A stretch of DNA of 64,000 nt from Bacteroidaceae bacterium (GCA_024699495.1 JAILPK010000037.1:114457-178456), one strand, 5' to 3'. Positions 46,851-56,687 are shown, counted from the stretch's first letter. Numbers and translations are program-made. The notes: a model not told the origin generated them from the sequence alone.

Positions 46851-48683
46851 CTACTTTAGGAATTCTACCAACTCGCTTACCACGAAGGGCTGGCCTTTAA
46901 CCTGATTGAACTGCTCGGGCACGAAGCCATCGACCTTCATGCGGAGGTAGGCGGCGAGCTGGCCCATGTTCTGTTCGGCCACAACCACCTTCTTGTACTT
47001 CATAAGCACTTCGGCGGTGTTCTTGGGCAGGGGATTCAGATAACGGAACTGTGCAAGAGCAACCTTTTTGCCTTGGGCACGCAGCTCGTCCATGGCGGCA
47101 TGCAGGTGGCCGTAGGTGCTTCCGAATCCCACGATGAGGAGGTCAGCATCGTCCTTATCGCCTTCCACTTCGAGATCGGGGACCTGGATTTTGGCAATTT
47201 TGTCTGCGCGCTTGCGGGTCATCAGGTCGTGGTTCTCGGGGTTGGTGCTTATGGCGCCTGTCTTATCGTCTTTCTCCAGACCGCCCAGGATATGGGTGAA
47301 GCCTTCGCGGCCGGGAACAGCCCAATAGCGAGTACCGTTTTCAGCACGCATATATGGTGTCCAACTGCCGCGCAGCTCCTCGGGCACATACGGAGGGTTG
47401 ATGTCTTCGAGTTTCTCCATCTCCGGCAGACGGAAGGCCCCGGAGCCGTTGGCGATGAAGGCATCGGTGAGCAGCACCACGGGTGTCATGTGTTCCAACG
47501 CAATCTTTGAAGCGTCGTAGGCGGCATAGAAACAGTCGGTGGGACTGGTGGCAGCCAACACCGGCATCGGGCTTTCGCCGTTGCGGCCAAAGAGCACCTG
47601 CAGCAGGTCGGTCTGCTCGGACTTCGTAGGAAGGCCCGTGGCTGGTCCGCCGCGTTGCACGTCGAGCACCACGAGCGGCAGTTCCATAATCACTGCGAGA
47701 TTCATGGCCTCGCTCTTCAGACAAATGCCAGGTCCTGAGGTGCTTGTCACTGCGAGAGCACCTGCGAACGAGGCGCCCACGGCAGAGGCACAGCCGGCAA
47801 TCTCATCCTCACACTGCACAGTCTTCACGCCCAAGCTCTTGTGTTTGGACAGCTCGTGCAACACGTCCGTAGCGGGCGTGATGGGATAAGAACCGAGATA
47901 AAGCTGCAGGCCGGCCTTCTCGGCAGCAGCGATGAAACCATAAGCGGTGGCTTTGTTGCCGGTGATGTCCATATATCTTCCCGGCTTCTTCTCCCGAGTC
48001 TCTATCCGATAAACATTCATTGCCGATGAATGAGTATTGTGCCCGTAGTCATAGCCGGCCTGGATAACCTTGATATTGGCTTCTGCTATGACCGGTTTCT
48101 TGGCGAATTTCTCTCGCAGAAAACTGAATGCGATATTGAGGTCACGGCTAAACAGCCAGCATACGAGACCGAGGGCAAACATATTGCGGCACTTCAGTAT
48201 GCTTTTTACGTCCATACCGCTTTCTTCCAAGGCATTCTTCACCATTGTGGTGATTGGGCAGGCGATGACGCGGTCCGGGTCAACACCCATCTCTGAAATA
48301 TAGTCTTCGGACTTGAAAGCAGCCTTCTCCAGGTCTTTAGGCCCGAACGAGTCTGTGTCGATGATTATTGTGGCATTGGGCTTCGCGTAACGCAACTGGG
48401 TCTTGAAGGCAGCTGCATTCATAGCTACCAGCACGTCGCAGAGGTCTCCTGGCGTATAAACCTGGGAAGCTCCGATATGCACCTGAAAGCCCGAGACCCC
48501 TGTGAGAGAGCCCTGCGGGGCGCGGATGTCCGCGGGATAGTCGGGGAATGTGGAGATGCTGTTTCCCACAGTAGCGGATACTGTGGAGAAGATGTTTCCG
48601 GCGAGCTGCATTCCGTCGCCGCTGTCACCGGAGAAGCGAACAACCACTTGCTCCAGTTCTTTAATGTTAAGTGTTTCTGCCAT
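46851..48683 (-). CDS. korA: 2-oxoglutarate:ferredoxin oxidoreductase subunit alpha (gamma-alpha fusion)
   Basis: This 610-residue protein joins an N-terminal gamma domain (VVRFSGDSGDGMQLAGNIF, about 1-185) to the pyrimidine-binding alpha domain (LGSYPITPATDVLHEL near residue 265, then a transketolase-like C-terminal part). It pairs with KorB. A -7-like TATTTTTG at 48765-48758 may be its promoter, with a weak -33 element. It is the first gene of the korA, korB, ispG, cysS run. Confidence 0.94.
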   Translation of the reverse strand: MAETLNIKELEQVVVRFSGDSGDGMQLAGNIFSTVSATVGNSISTFPDYPADIRAPQGSLTGVSGFQVHIGASQVYTPGDLCDVLVAMNAAAFKTQLRYAKPNATIIIDTDSFGPKDLEKAAFKSEDYISEMGVDPDRVIACPITTMVKNALEESGMDVKSILKCRNMFALGLVCWLFSRDLNIAFSFLREKFAKKPVIAEANIKVIQAGYDYGHNTHSSAMNVYRIETREKKPGRYMDITGNKATAYGFIAAAEKAGLQLYLGSYPITPATDVLHELSKHKSLGVKTVQCEDEIAGCASAVGASFAGALAVTSTSGPGICLKSEAMNLAVIMELPLVVLDVQRGGPATGLPTKSEQTDLLQVLFGRNGESPMPVLAATSPTDCFYAAYDASKIALEHMTPVVLLTDAFIANGSGAFRLPEMEKLEDINPPYVPEELRGSWTPYMRAENGTRYWAVPGREGFTHILGGLEKDDKTGAISTNPENHDLMTRKRADKIAKIQVPDLEVEGDKDDADLLIVGFGSTYGHLHAAMDELRAQGKKVALAQFRYLNPLPKNTAEVLMKYKKVVVAEQNMGQLAAYLRMKVDGFVPEQFNQVKGQPFVVSELVEFLK

Positions 48684-48864
48684 TTTTATTAAGTCTTACT
48701 GCAGCCGTTGTCTCTTTGCATCCTGCAGTCTTAATTATGATTTCTTGTTTTTCGGCGCAAAAATAATAATAATTTGCGACTTGTGCCATTACAGACGACA
48801 AAACGTTTTGTTTCAGCCTGTTTTTATGATAAAAAGCAATATTTCCCGGGGCTAAGATATATAT

Positions 48865-49041
48865 TTACCACATAGAAGTGCCGCCTTCTATTTCCCCTTT
48901 GATTTCACAGTCGTTGCAGATATCCGGGTCGGATATGTAGTCAGCGGTAGGACCTGAGAGCTCGCTGCTTGTGGCCAATATGGAAGGCTGAATGTCAGCT
49001 GTGGTTATTGCGGGCGATATGTATTTGTGTGTGTTGTTCAT
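48865..49041 (-). CDS. 58-residue peptide gene downstream of C10 protease
   Basis: A short gene begins 8 bases after the stop of the C10 protease gene. The peptide starts MNNTHKYISPAITTADI, has LATSSELSG in the middle and ends with ICNDCEIKGE and GTSMW. I recall many Prevotella-type genomes encoding small proteins of this plan (M-K-K-Y-x-x-P start, LA-S-S centre, Trp near the end) beside secreted proteases; this is memory, not a search. No signal peptide is seen. The function is unknown; a T9SS- or protease-associated peptide or a modified-peptide precursor are possibilities. Confidence 0.6.
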   Translation of the reverse strand: MNNTHKYISPAITTADIQPSILATSSELSGPTADYISDPDICNDCEIKGEIEGGTSMW

Positions 49042-49049
49042 GACAGATA

Positions 49050-52000
49050 TTATCGTGATATATATTTCTTGCCGTTGATTATATATAAACCCTTCGGGAG
49101 AGCAGATAGCGCAGAAGCGGAAGCTGCTGATATTGTGTGTCCGGACAGGTCGCATATATTCAGAGAAGTTTTTGCGCTTCCGGCTCCTTCTGTTAGAGGC
49201 GTCTGGACCGGAGAGGGCATCCCGCCGGAAATGGTGAGCATGGGCGCTGTGAGCGAGGATATGTCCACTGCGGCTATCCAAGCTCTGAATGGGCAGGAAT
49301 TTACATTCAGCTGCTTCTCAAACGCTCCGCCATCGGCATTGAGGACATAGACATCGGTGAGGTCGGCGCTCATGGTGGAAGCGCAGAAATTGTAGTAGTT
49401 GCCTCCCACGGACGTGCTTGACGTGGCTGAGATGGTGGCGCCGGTGCCCTTGAAACTGACTGTCTTACCTGTCATTTGCCACTCCTCGCCCCAAGTGTCG
49501 CCAGGAACTGCAATGATATATGGGGTGTTGGCCGCAAACTCATCGGCATAGTCGAACCAGACATGTCCGTCGGAGTCGCCGGTGAAAGTCTTGAGCCAGA
49601 AATTCTTGCCGGTGTCGCTGCCGCTGCGAAACCAATCCACTGTTTTTCCGTTTTGTGAGCCGTCAGCCACTGTCACCTCGGAAACATCGAAAGGCAGACA
49701 GATAGTGTTCCATCCTGATGAGGCTGCAGCCGGGAGCGTGAATGTGCGGTTGTATGTGATGTTGGCAGCTGTGAAAGTAATTGGTGTGTAGAAATTGCAT
49801 CCGTCTTGAAGCGTTATGCTCTCAGAAGCTGCCCCACGAACTATATTGCAATCGCTGATGCCGCTTGGGGTCTCTGCAGTTTCTGCCAGCAGATAGATAC
49901 AGTTGGCGTTTGAACTGGGCGTGACGGATATGTCAGAGCTAATCTCTCTCAAGTCAAGACACAGGGCATTGCCAGCATCAATCTCAGCAGCAGATTGGCG
50001 GATGGAGATGGAGAGGTCTGGGTTGTAAACCAGATACCCCTCTGTCATCTGATAGCGGTCGGTGATAAGAGCTTGCTGTGTGCGTGTTTTTGTAACGCCA
50101 TCTTCCTCATATCCTTGTGTGTAAGTGAAACGCAGACAATAGAATTTGCCACATTCGAGCCCTGTATATTCGAAGGTTACATCTGTGGAACCGCTTTTCT
50201 CTATGCTGATATTCTTTCTCTGCAGCGTGGCAGAAGTATAATCGCCCACCGCAGCCTCCGCACTGTCGTATTTGCGCAGGGAGCAATTCAGACGGCTGGC
50301 ATAGCTGTTGTCGGCCGACGGGTTGCTCACGGTGGCAGTGACACGCAGAGCGTTTCCAAAGAGCACGCCGTTTTCAAGATTTTCTATGACAGGTGTTACG
50401 GATATCGTCTGTGTGTTCGTAGCGTCGCTGGCAACAATATCAACCACCGAAGATGAGCCTATTGCCGAACCGCCACTTTTGGCATCATAGAGAGCCAGCG
50501 TGTTATCGCCAGACTGGGTCGGAGTGTATGTAAAGAGCGCTTCCACAGTCTCCCCGGCAGGGATATCGAGAATCTTACCCATAACCGAGGTGCCGTTTAC
50601 ACGCAGTATCACATTCCCATGGTAGTCGGCGGCCCCGCCGGTGATTGTAGCCGTCACCTCCTGCTCATATCCTTGGGTCATATAGCCCTCGGCTTCGCTG
50701 TCGCCTGAGATGGACAGCGTGGCAGAAGTGGGCAGGACTTTGGCTGTTATCGGAACAGTCAGAGTGAGTGTGTTTCCGCTTACCACCGCCGTAATCTGAT
50801 AACGGTCTCCGTCGAAACATTCCTGCCACTCCTCAGCATCATGTGGGCGGCTCATTACCCTTATGTAGTATGTGCCGTCAGAAATGTTGCTCGGGATGGA
50901 GAGGTCGGAGCACGACCCGTTGATATAACCGTTGAAATCCGAGAAGGTATAAGTTGACTTATATAAGGTATTCAAGCATACGCCGCTCCCGTCGAATATC
51001 TGCACTGCATAGTCTGCCTCAAAGCTGCCTATCTGGTAGCTATATAAAGTGAAGGACAGATTGATGCCGCCGAAAGCACCGCTCTCGCCGTCACGCGCTA
51101 TATCCTTGCTTGGGATCTTGGTGTCGGGCGAACTGAAGTTAAACCCTTCGAGTGAGAGGCAGAAGTCAGAGGTTCCCTCAGCAGGCGGTTGAATGCCGAT
51201 GATGGCTCCCAGCGAGAAGCTGAAACCATCCATTGTGGCTGAGCCTCCAGCTCCCTGCTCATAGGGATTGAGGGCCGACAGACGGAAATAGCCGTCGCTG
51301 CTGCCTCCCCAGCCCCAATTGATATGAAAATAGTCGTCAGCGTCGTAACCGTCACATACGAAAGAGTGTCCGCTGCTCACGCTCTGTCCGCCGAGGATTA
51401 CCGGGCGTCCGGATTCCAGTTCGCTGTATATGAGGTTTACCCATTCAAGATAAGAGTAGTTCTTTCTGTATGTGTTACGTACGCCGCTGTCATAGCCAAA
51501 ATATTGTGTTATGGCAGCCGGGATATATTCGTTGTATGTGCCTGAAGAACTTGTGCCATAGTCCATTTTGAGGGCAGCACCACAGTATTGCATCAGTTTG
51601 CCCACCGCAAGCTCGGCGGCAGCTGCATCACCACCTTGAATTGATGTCGCATACGTATTTGTCATATCCCCCCATGAGAAAGAGATGGCGGGCAGGGATG
51701 AGACATTTATTTTCGACGTTCGAGTGGTGTATTCAGGAATAACTGTGCAGTCTCCACTCGGCCATTTATGGTAGAACATAATCTGAGCCAGTGCCGTAGC
51801 AGTGCATCCTGTCACCGAATTAACATCGTCGATTTCAGGGCAATAGGCATTATATGGCGTCCCCTGATTCCAGCGTGTGGAGGTCATCGGCGTTATCGGT
51901 CGTCTCAGGTCTTGCGAACTCTTGGGGCTCAGAACGTCCGTTTCTGCTCCGTCCAGCCATTCAATCTGTTCCGCATACCCCTCAAGAAGATATTTCAGCC

Positions 52001-52328
52001 CGTCGGGCATGTCCTCGCTGATTATACTGCCACTGTCTGAGTAACCGAGGATGGCTTTTGTGCGGTCATCGCCGCTCACTATTACAAAACCATCGGCCTC
52101 TTCAGCGTTGAATATGTAGTAAGAGGCACTTGCAGCCGCAGCGTTTGCGGCCGCTTTGCGCCTGCCTTTTGCAGAGAGGCGCATCGCTCCATGCCTGGTG
52201 CCCTTACCTAACTTCCTGAAGAAGGCGTCGGCCCGAAGCTGCGCTTCCTGCTCACTAATCCCCTCAGCCGAAGTGGCGAGAGGCAGCATAAGCAAGAATA
52301 CTGATAGTATAAATACAAATCTTTTCAT
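49050..52328 (-). CDS. secreted C10-family cysteine protease (streptopain/PrtT-like)
   Basis: This 1092-residue protein has a signal peptide (ending LATSAEG), a Spi-type inhibitory propeptide (about 25-145) and a C10 peptidase domain with catalytic C175 (SVTGCTATALAQIM), H321 (SSGHSFVCDGYD) and the NWGWGG motif at 337-342. Long Ig-like domains follow, and the end GLYIINGKKYISR is a short sorting-type tail. It is a zymogen activated by removal of the propeptide and probably acts at the cell surface or outside. The 58-residue peptide gene follows immediately. Confidence 0.9.
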   Translation of the reverse strand: MKRFVFILSVFLLMLPLATSAEGISEQEAQLRADAFFRKLGKGTRHGAMRLSAKGRRKAAANAAAASASYYIFNAEEADGFVIVSGDDRTKAILGYSDSGSIISEDMPDGLKYLLEGYAEQIEWLDGAETDVLSPKSSQDLRRPITPMTSTRWNQGTPYNAYCPEIDDVNSVTGCTATALAQIMFYHKWPSGDCTVIPEYTTRTSKINVSSLPAISFSWGDMTNTYATSIQGGDAAAAELAVGKLMQYCGAALKMDYGTSSSGTYNEYIPAAITQYFGYDSGVRNTYRKNYSYLEWVNLIYSELESGRPVILGGQSVSSGHSFVCDGYDADDYFHINWGWGGSSDGYFRLSALNPYEQGAGGSATMDGFSFSLGAIIGIQPPAEGTSDFCLSLEGFNFSSPDTKIPSKDIARDGESGAFGGINLSFTLYSYQIGSFEADYAVQIFDGSGVCLNTLYKSTYTFSDFNGYINGSCSDLSIPSNISDGTYYIRVMSRPHDAEEWQECFDGDRYQITAVVSGNTLTLTVPITAKVLPTSATLSISGDSEAEGYMTQGYEQEVTATITGGAADYHGNVILRVNGTSVMGKILDIPAGETVEALFTYTPTQSGDNTLALYDAKSGGSAIGSSSVVDIVASDATNTQTISVTPVIENLENGVLFGNALRVTATVSNPSADNSYASRLNCSLRKYDSAEAAVGDYTSATLQRKNISIEKSGSTDVTFEYTGLECGKFYCLRFTYTQGYEEDGVTKTRTQQALITDRYQMTEGYLVYNPDLSISIRQSAAEIDAGNALCLDLREISSDISVTPSSNANCIYLLAETAETPSGISDCNIVRGAASESITLQDGCNFYTPITFTAANITYNRTFTLPAAASSGWNTICLPFDVSEVTVADGSQNGKTVDWFRSGSDTGKNFWLKTFTGDSDGHVWFDYADEFAANTPYIIAVPGDTWGEEWQMTGKTVSFKGTGATISATSSTSVGGNYYNFCASTMSADLTDVYVLNADGGAFEKQLNVNSCPFRAWIAAVDISSLTAPMLTISGGMPSPVQTPLTEGAGSAKTSLNICDLSGHTISAASASALSALPKGLYIINGKKYISR

Positions 52329-52484
52329 CTCGAAACAATCTTTTTATGCTGGGAGGCAGCAGAGCGGCGAAGCAGCGTTTACAGCTTACCGCTTGCATGT
52401 TGGCTGGCGCTATGAGGGGAGCATTGAGGTCGCCGCGACTGCCGCTCTGCGGCTCCATCGCACTTGTGATCTCTGTTTTTGATC

Positions 52485-52636
52485 GAGCCCCCTTGAGGGG
52501 GATGCTCCCCCAGTGGGTTTGGGGCCTTATGCCCTTGCTTTATCTACTCACCCCCTTGTTGAGGGGATGGAGATGGACCTTGGGGGAATTGAGTTCCCCT
52601 CCCCGTGGATGGATTAGGAGCGGGCCTGGGTCTGGG
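52485..52636. repeat. cluster of GC-rich palindromic short repeats
   Basis: The 309-bp gap between the C10 protease and YfhO-like genes holds CCCCCTTGAGGGGG, CTCCCCCAGTGGG, CCCCCTTGTTGAGGGG, CCCCTCCCCGTGG and GGGCCTAGGCCC. The same CCCC/GGGG style appears at 21284-21315, 37561-37580, 44170-44212, 44276-44290, 46470-46500 and 46820-46840. The rest of the gap (52329-52484) shows nothing recognisable. Confidence 0.6.
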
Positions 52637-52637
52637 C

Positions 52638-55325
52638 CTAGGCCCGGGGCCTGCGGCTTTTCCATATACCGCCCACGACAAGCAGAAGCAGCAGGGCCAG
52701 CGCCCCGTAGGCTACAGCTTCGGTCATATGCAGGCTCGCAGGGTCGAAACGGAACTCTATCTTATGTTGTCCCGCAGGGATGGCAACAGCCCTCAGCACA
52801 TAATTGGCGCGGTGGATGTCTGTCTCCCCGCCGTCTATGATGCAAGTCCATCCTGGATAGTAAATATCTGAGAATACAGCCACGCCGTCTTTCGCTGCCT
52901 TGCTCTCGAACGTGAGAGAGTTGGCCTCGTATGCGGTGAGTTGCAGTCTGGCCGCGCTGTCAACGCTGAGGACAGACTTAAGCGCTTCAGCATCTTCCTG
53001 ACGCATCACGGCGGTGGTCCGCAGGTCAACGCTCTTGAGCTCTGCGAGTTCGTCATCCGCGTTGTCCACAGCTTTTATGTCCCTGACAAACCAGGCATTC
53101 CCCATCGCATGCTTATTCATCAGCGGCATCTTCTGCCCGTCCTGCAGCGGGAATATGGCGTATTTCATGTTAAGCATATTCAGCACTGGCCATTTCTCAT
53201 AGCCGTCAATGCTGTCGGTCCTACCTCCTGTGGACACCACAGCCTGCTGATATTCCATTATCTCCGGGTGAATGTGCGCCTCTATCAGTTCCTGATATCT
53301 GCGCAGTTTGGCCGGATGGTATCCGCCTATGGATTTATGCCAGTAGGAGGCTGTGTTGTCGTTGAATGTGTTTGCCGAGAGGTCAAGCACGCGATAATAC
53401 AAGTCCGGGTCCTGCAGAATCATTTTGTCAGCCTCTGTCTGAGCAAAATACTCCTGTTTAGGCTGCGGCTTTGAGAACATCTCGTCAGAAAGATACCTCT
53501 TGTTTATGTCCCACATGTCAGCGACACATAATACTATAAGACACACCACCATGGGCAACAGCTTGATTTTCCTGTATATGTAAGCCATCAACACGAGCGT
53601 GCCGACCAGAATAATCCAGAAGGAGCGCATCGCGTCGGAAGTGAACATAGCGCGGCGCATCTCGCTGACGCTCTGGATTATGGGCGCGAGCATGTCCTGC
53701 GGGATATAACCGCGTGACGTGGCGTCTGAGAGCATACTCATCTCTGACGAAGAGATATAGTTGCCGAAGAATACATCGGGCATTATCCAGAACAGCAGAC
53801 AGATGCCGCCCGTGAGAGCTGCGGAAATAAGCACCGCTTTGCTTGCTGCCGCCGGCCCTGTCTTACTCCCCGCTGTCTGCGCATCAGCTTTGGCCCGACT
53901 TCCATCCCCTTCGGAAGCGTCCGACGAAGCAATCCTTACCAGTTCCTTCAGAGCGAACATAGCCAGCAGGGGGATAGAGAACTCAGCCACAACGAGAATC
54001 GATGCCACAGTGCGGAACTTGTCATACATCGGCACATAGTCCAGGAAAAAGTCCGTGAGGCCCATGAAATTCTTACCCCAGGAAAGCATTATGGAGAGAA
54101 TCGTAACTGTCAGCAGAGCCCATTTTATCGGTCCCTTGACAATGATAAGCCCCAGGATGAAAAGCATGATAACGAACGCACCCACATATACAGGACCGGA
54201 GGTGCCAGGCTGTTCGCCCCAATACTGGCCCAGGCTCTGATATATAGGCATATACATCTGATTGGCCTTGGCCATAGCCGTTTTGTTCTGTGTCAGAGGC
54301 TGTGAGGCACCGCCTTTGGCATTTGGCACGAGCAGCGTCCACGTCTCACCGATTCCGTAGCTCCACGCCGTGATATATGAGCGTTCCAGGCCGCCCGACG
54401 TCTGGTCGGCAGGGTCCTTGCTTTTCTGGGTCAGTTCGCTCTTGCTTCGCATCGACTCCTTAGAATACTCGTATGTGTGATAGAGGTTGGAGATATTCAT
54501 AAGCACACCTACGATGCATCCGGCGGCAAATACGAGACTGCCTTTCAGCCATTCGCCCCAACTGGAAGTTCCGTTAGCCGGATTGATGCTTGTGCTGGCG
54601 GCTTCGGGGAGCTGTCGCTTGCCTCTGAGCAGAGAGAATGGGGCCATGGCTATCGCCATCGCTACAAGCACGATGATGAAATAATAGCTCATCTGAACAT
54701 GATTGCTCAGAATCTGAAGGCCCATAAACAGAGCTGTAACCACGAATCCCCATATATAACGGCCGCGGTAGCACATCACCATTCCCGCTATTGTGGGAGG
54801 GATAAAGGCCAGAGTATAAAACTTCCATATATGGCCGGCGGCGATGATTATGAAGTAGTATGACGAAAAGGCCCACACCACAGCTCCCAGCGCTGCCATC
54901 CAAACCTTGAAGTCGAAAGCCCTGAGCAGGATATAGAAGCCAAGCAGCATAATGAAAATCATTCGGACATAATCCGGCAGCCACAGATAATAGGCTTTCT
55001 CCACTTTGGCCAGTGTGTCAGTGCTATCATACGAGGGCGCAATCTGGTAGGTGGGCATACCGCTGAAGAGGGTATTAGTCCATCGGGTGCGCTCGCCGTC
55101 GTGCGCTTCACGATAGGCCTCCATCTCCGCTCCGGCTCCTACGCCGCCGCTGTGGTCATGGCCTGTGAGGACCATCCCCTCGCTCACCGGTTTGATGAAA
55201 TAGGCGAAGGAGAGCAAGACGAAGAAAAGTATGGCGAGCAGGTCGGGAACTACTGAGCGCAACCATCCCATCCCTTTTTGCATCAGGGATAAGCTGCTGT
55301 TATTTGATTGTATGCTGTTACTCAT
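52638..55325 (-). CDS. YfhO-family polytopic membrane protein
   Basis: This protein of about 895 residues has roughly 13 membrane helices and large periplasmic loops, with the YfhO signature FFVLLSFAYFIKPVSEGMVLTGHDH, a loop with GMPTYQIAP, and a C-terminal YPGWTCIIDGGETDIHRANYVLRAVAIPAG. YfhO proteins resemble GT-C lipid-linked sugar transferases; YfhO glycosylates lipoteichoic acid in Bacillus. The Bacteroidetes role is unknown. I start at the ATG at 55325 because a strong terminator (55352-55382) lies inside the longer reading from 55478. Confidence 0.87.
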   Translation of the reverse strand: MSNSIQSNNSSLSLMQKGMGWLRSVVPDLLAILFFVLLSFAYFIKPVSEGMVLTGHDHSGGVGAGAEMEAYREAHDGERTRWTNTLFSGMPTYQIAPSYDSTDTLAKVEKAYYLWLPDYVRMIFIMLLGFYILLRAFDFKVWMAALGAVVWAFSSYYFIIIAAGHIWKFYTLAFIPPTIAGMVMCYRGRYIWGFVVTALFMGLQILSNHVQMSYYFIIVLVAMAIAMAPFSLLRGKRQLPEAASTSINPANGTSSWGEWLKGSLVFAAGCIVGVLMNISNLYHTYEYSKESMRSKSELTQKSKDPADQTSGGLERSYITAWSYGIGETWTLLVPNAKGGASQPLTQNKTAMAKANQMYMPIYQSLGQYWGEQPGTSGPVYVGAFVIMLFILGLIIVKGPIKWALLTVTILSIMLSWGKNFMGLTDFFLDYVPMYDKFRTVASILVVAEFSIPLLAMFALKELVRIASSDASEGDGSRAKADAQTAGSKTGPAAASKAVLISAALTGGICLLFWIMPDVFFGNYISSSEMSMLSDATSRGYIPQDMLAPIIQSVSEMRRAMFTSDAMRSFWIILVGTLVLMAYIYRKIKLLPMVVCLIVLCVADMWDINKRYLSDEMFSKPQPKQEYFAQTEADKMILQDPDLYYRVLDLSANTFNDNTASYWHKSIGGYHPAKLRRYQELIEAHIHPEIMEYQQAVVSTGGRTDSIDGYEKWPVLNMLNMKYAIFPLQDGQKMPLMNKHAMGNAWFVRDIKAVDNADDELAELKSVDLRTTAVMRQEDAEALKSVLSVDSAARLQLTAYEANSLTFESKAAKDGVAVFSDIYYPGWTCIIDGGETDIHRANYVLRAVAIPAGQHKIEFRFDPASLHMTEAVAYGALALLLLLVVGGIWKSRRPRA

Positions 55326-55351
55326 ATCTGTATATTCTGTGTTAAAATAGC

Positions 55352-55382
55352 AAAAAGTGAGAAGTGTCACACTCCTCACTTT
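55352..55382 (-). terminator. intrinsic terminator of rpsO
   Basis: On the minus strand AAGTGAGGAGTG and CACTTCTCACTT pair over 12 bp (one G-U) around TGA and end in TTTTT. Confidence 0.85.
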
Positions 55383-55443
55383 GGTTTGGCTCATCTCAGA
55401 CGCGGCGTATAATACATACGTAGCGATATACTCTGAAGTCTGT

Positions 55444-55713
55444 TTATTTACGCAGGCCGAGAGCTTTGATGATGGCACGATAGCGGTTGATGTCGCGCTT
55501 CTTCAGGTAAGTGAGCAGTGCGCGGCGTTTGCCTACGAGAGCGGTGAGGGCGCGTTCTGTTCCGTGGTCCTTACGGTTGCGCTTCATGTGCTCCGTGAGG
55601 TGGCTGATGCGGTAGGTGAACAGTGCGATTTGGCTCTCAGCGCTACCCGTGTCGGTGCCTGTCTTGCCATACTGATTGAAGATTTCTGCCTTCTTTGTTG
55701 CGTCTAAGTACAT
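55444..55713 (-). CDS. rpsO: 30S ribosomal protein S15
   Basis: This 89-residue protein binds the central domain of 16S rRNA. It has GTDTGSAESQIALFTYRI, HLTEHMKRNRKDHGTERAL and LLTYLKKRDINRY, all canonical. It is transcribed alone, with its own promoter 120 bases upstream and a terminator after it. Confidence 0.98.
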   Translation of the reverse strand: MYLDATKKAEIFNQYGKTGTDTGSAESQIALFTYRISHLTEHMKRNRKDHGTERALTALVGKRRALLTYLKKRDINRYRAIIKALGLRK

Positions 55714-55835
55714 AATGTTTTGATGATTTGATGGTTGTTAATTACATCCTTCAGATGCGTCACAGCCCTCATCAATAGGCTTGTTTGCATCGTCGAATGC
55801 ACCCGATTTTCGGGATTTTTGTTGAAATTCGGCTG

Positions 55836-55866
55836 CAAAGGTACGCCTAATTTCTGAATCCACAAT
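55836..55866 (-). promoter_or_regulatory. rpsO promoter
   Basis: On the minus strand ATTG (55866-55863) and TACCTTTG (55843-55836) are 19 bases apart. The leader of about 115 bases holds a CCCGAAAATCGGG hairpin (55803-55815) that could serve autoregulation. Confidence 0.7.
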
Positions 55867-56129
55867 GCTTTACCCCGATTTTTTTCATTAATTGCGCGTA
55901 TTTTTCAATAATAGTGCTGATTTCTATGCTCTTTGACATTTGGCTTAACTCCTTAACTGCTGACTACTTAACTACTTAAGAAACATATATAAATATTTTT
56001 TCATAAACATCTACCGAATGTACCGAAAATGCACATAATAGATTAAATATCAAAGATTCCCATTTCGGTAGATTACCCATAAAATCTACTGCAAATTCGC
56101 CGCATTTCGGCAATTATCTACCGAAAGCT

Positions 56130-56161
56130 ATTGCATAATTGAAGACTTATCATTACCTTTG
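56130..56161 (+). promoter_or_regulatory. promoter reading into the repeat array
   Basis: ATTG (56130-56133) and TACCTTTG (56154-56161) are 20 bases apart. The next 520 bases before the ATPase gene hold no clear reading frame, so the transcript would be non-coding or a very long leader. Confidence 0.5.
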
Positions 56162-56224
56162 TGCCAGATTATCAAACCAAGAGACACCAATATCTAAGAG
56201 TCGGTGCGTCGCCGAGAGGCATCA

Positions 56225-56319
56225 GTGTCACTCGCGAGTGACATGAGTGACACCCCCAGGTGACACGTGTGTCACTTCCGAGTGACACGAGTGACACCCG
56301 TGTGTGATATTGATGTCAC
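56225..56319 (+). repeat. array of GTGACAC/GTGTCAC words
   Basis: About nine direct and inverted copies of GTGACAC occur in 95 bases. They form perfect palindromes such as GTCACTCGCGAGTGAC and GTGACACGTGTGTCAC, so a transcript would fold into a chain of hairpins. Between 55900 and 56570 at least five TACCGAAA/TTTCGGTA words also occur. Confidence 0.75.
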
Positions 56320-56420
56320 TTTTCACTCCAACTAACGATAACATGAAGTGCATTTAGGCTTAAGTCCTACAACATAAACGTTCCCGCTTCACGACGGCAA
56401 GGCATCTCTTTCGCCGATGT

Positions 56421-56470
56421 GCGGTACATTCGGCGAATATGCGGTACATTCGGCGAATATGCGGTACATT
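56421..56470 (+). repeat. 20-bp tandem repeat, two and a half units
   Basis: GCGGTACATTCGGCGAATAT occurs at 56421-56440 and 56441-56460, then its first ten bases at 56461-56470. Confidence 0.9.
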
Positions 56471-56584
56471 TTAAAACGAATCTACCGAAAGCGTATTTGC
56501 TGATTCCCAGTATGTTGCAATGCATTTCGGTATATTCGGTACATTTTTCCCAAAACATTATATATAATGAATATTATACGGCAT

Positions 56585-56648
56585 CGCAACTAATTTTGCA
56601 CTTTTTTTATATTTATTTGTTCATATCAAAGAAAGTTCGTTACTTTGC
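56585..56648 (+). repeat. 65-bp direct repeat with promoter, copy 1
   Basis: It runs from CGCAACTAATTTTGCAC to TTCGTTACTTTGC and recurs at 57761-57825 with few differences. It contains a promoter: TTTG at 56616-56619, 20 bases, TTACTTTG at 56640-56647. It lies 39 bases before the ATPase start codon. Confidence 0.85.
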
Positions 56649-56687
56649 AGCGATTACGAAAAAAGTCGTAACGAAAAAATACGTAAT

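Noticed and set aside
49042..49281. Longer 138-codon version of the small peptide gene
   Set aside because: The upstream part is in another frame of the C10 protease gene; only the last 58 codons lie outside it and look like a peptide.
52346..52840. Plus-strand frame of 164 codons as a gene
   Set aside because: It spans a palindrome-rich gap and the antisense of the YfhO-like gene; the translation is low-complexity.
55326..55478. Longer N-terminus of the YfhO-like protein
   Set aside because: It would be translated through the rpsO terminator hairpin, and the residues do not resemble the family; the start at 55325 is used.
56225..56319. GTGACAC array as a CRISPR or plasmid-type origin
   Set aside because: Words are only 7 bases, both orientations mix, spacing is irregular, and no replication gene is nearby.
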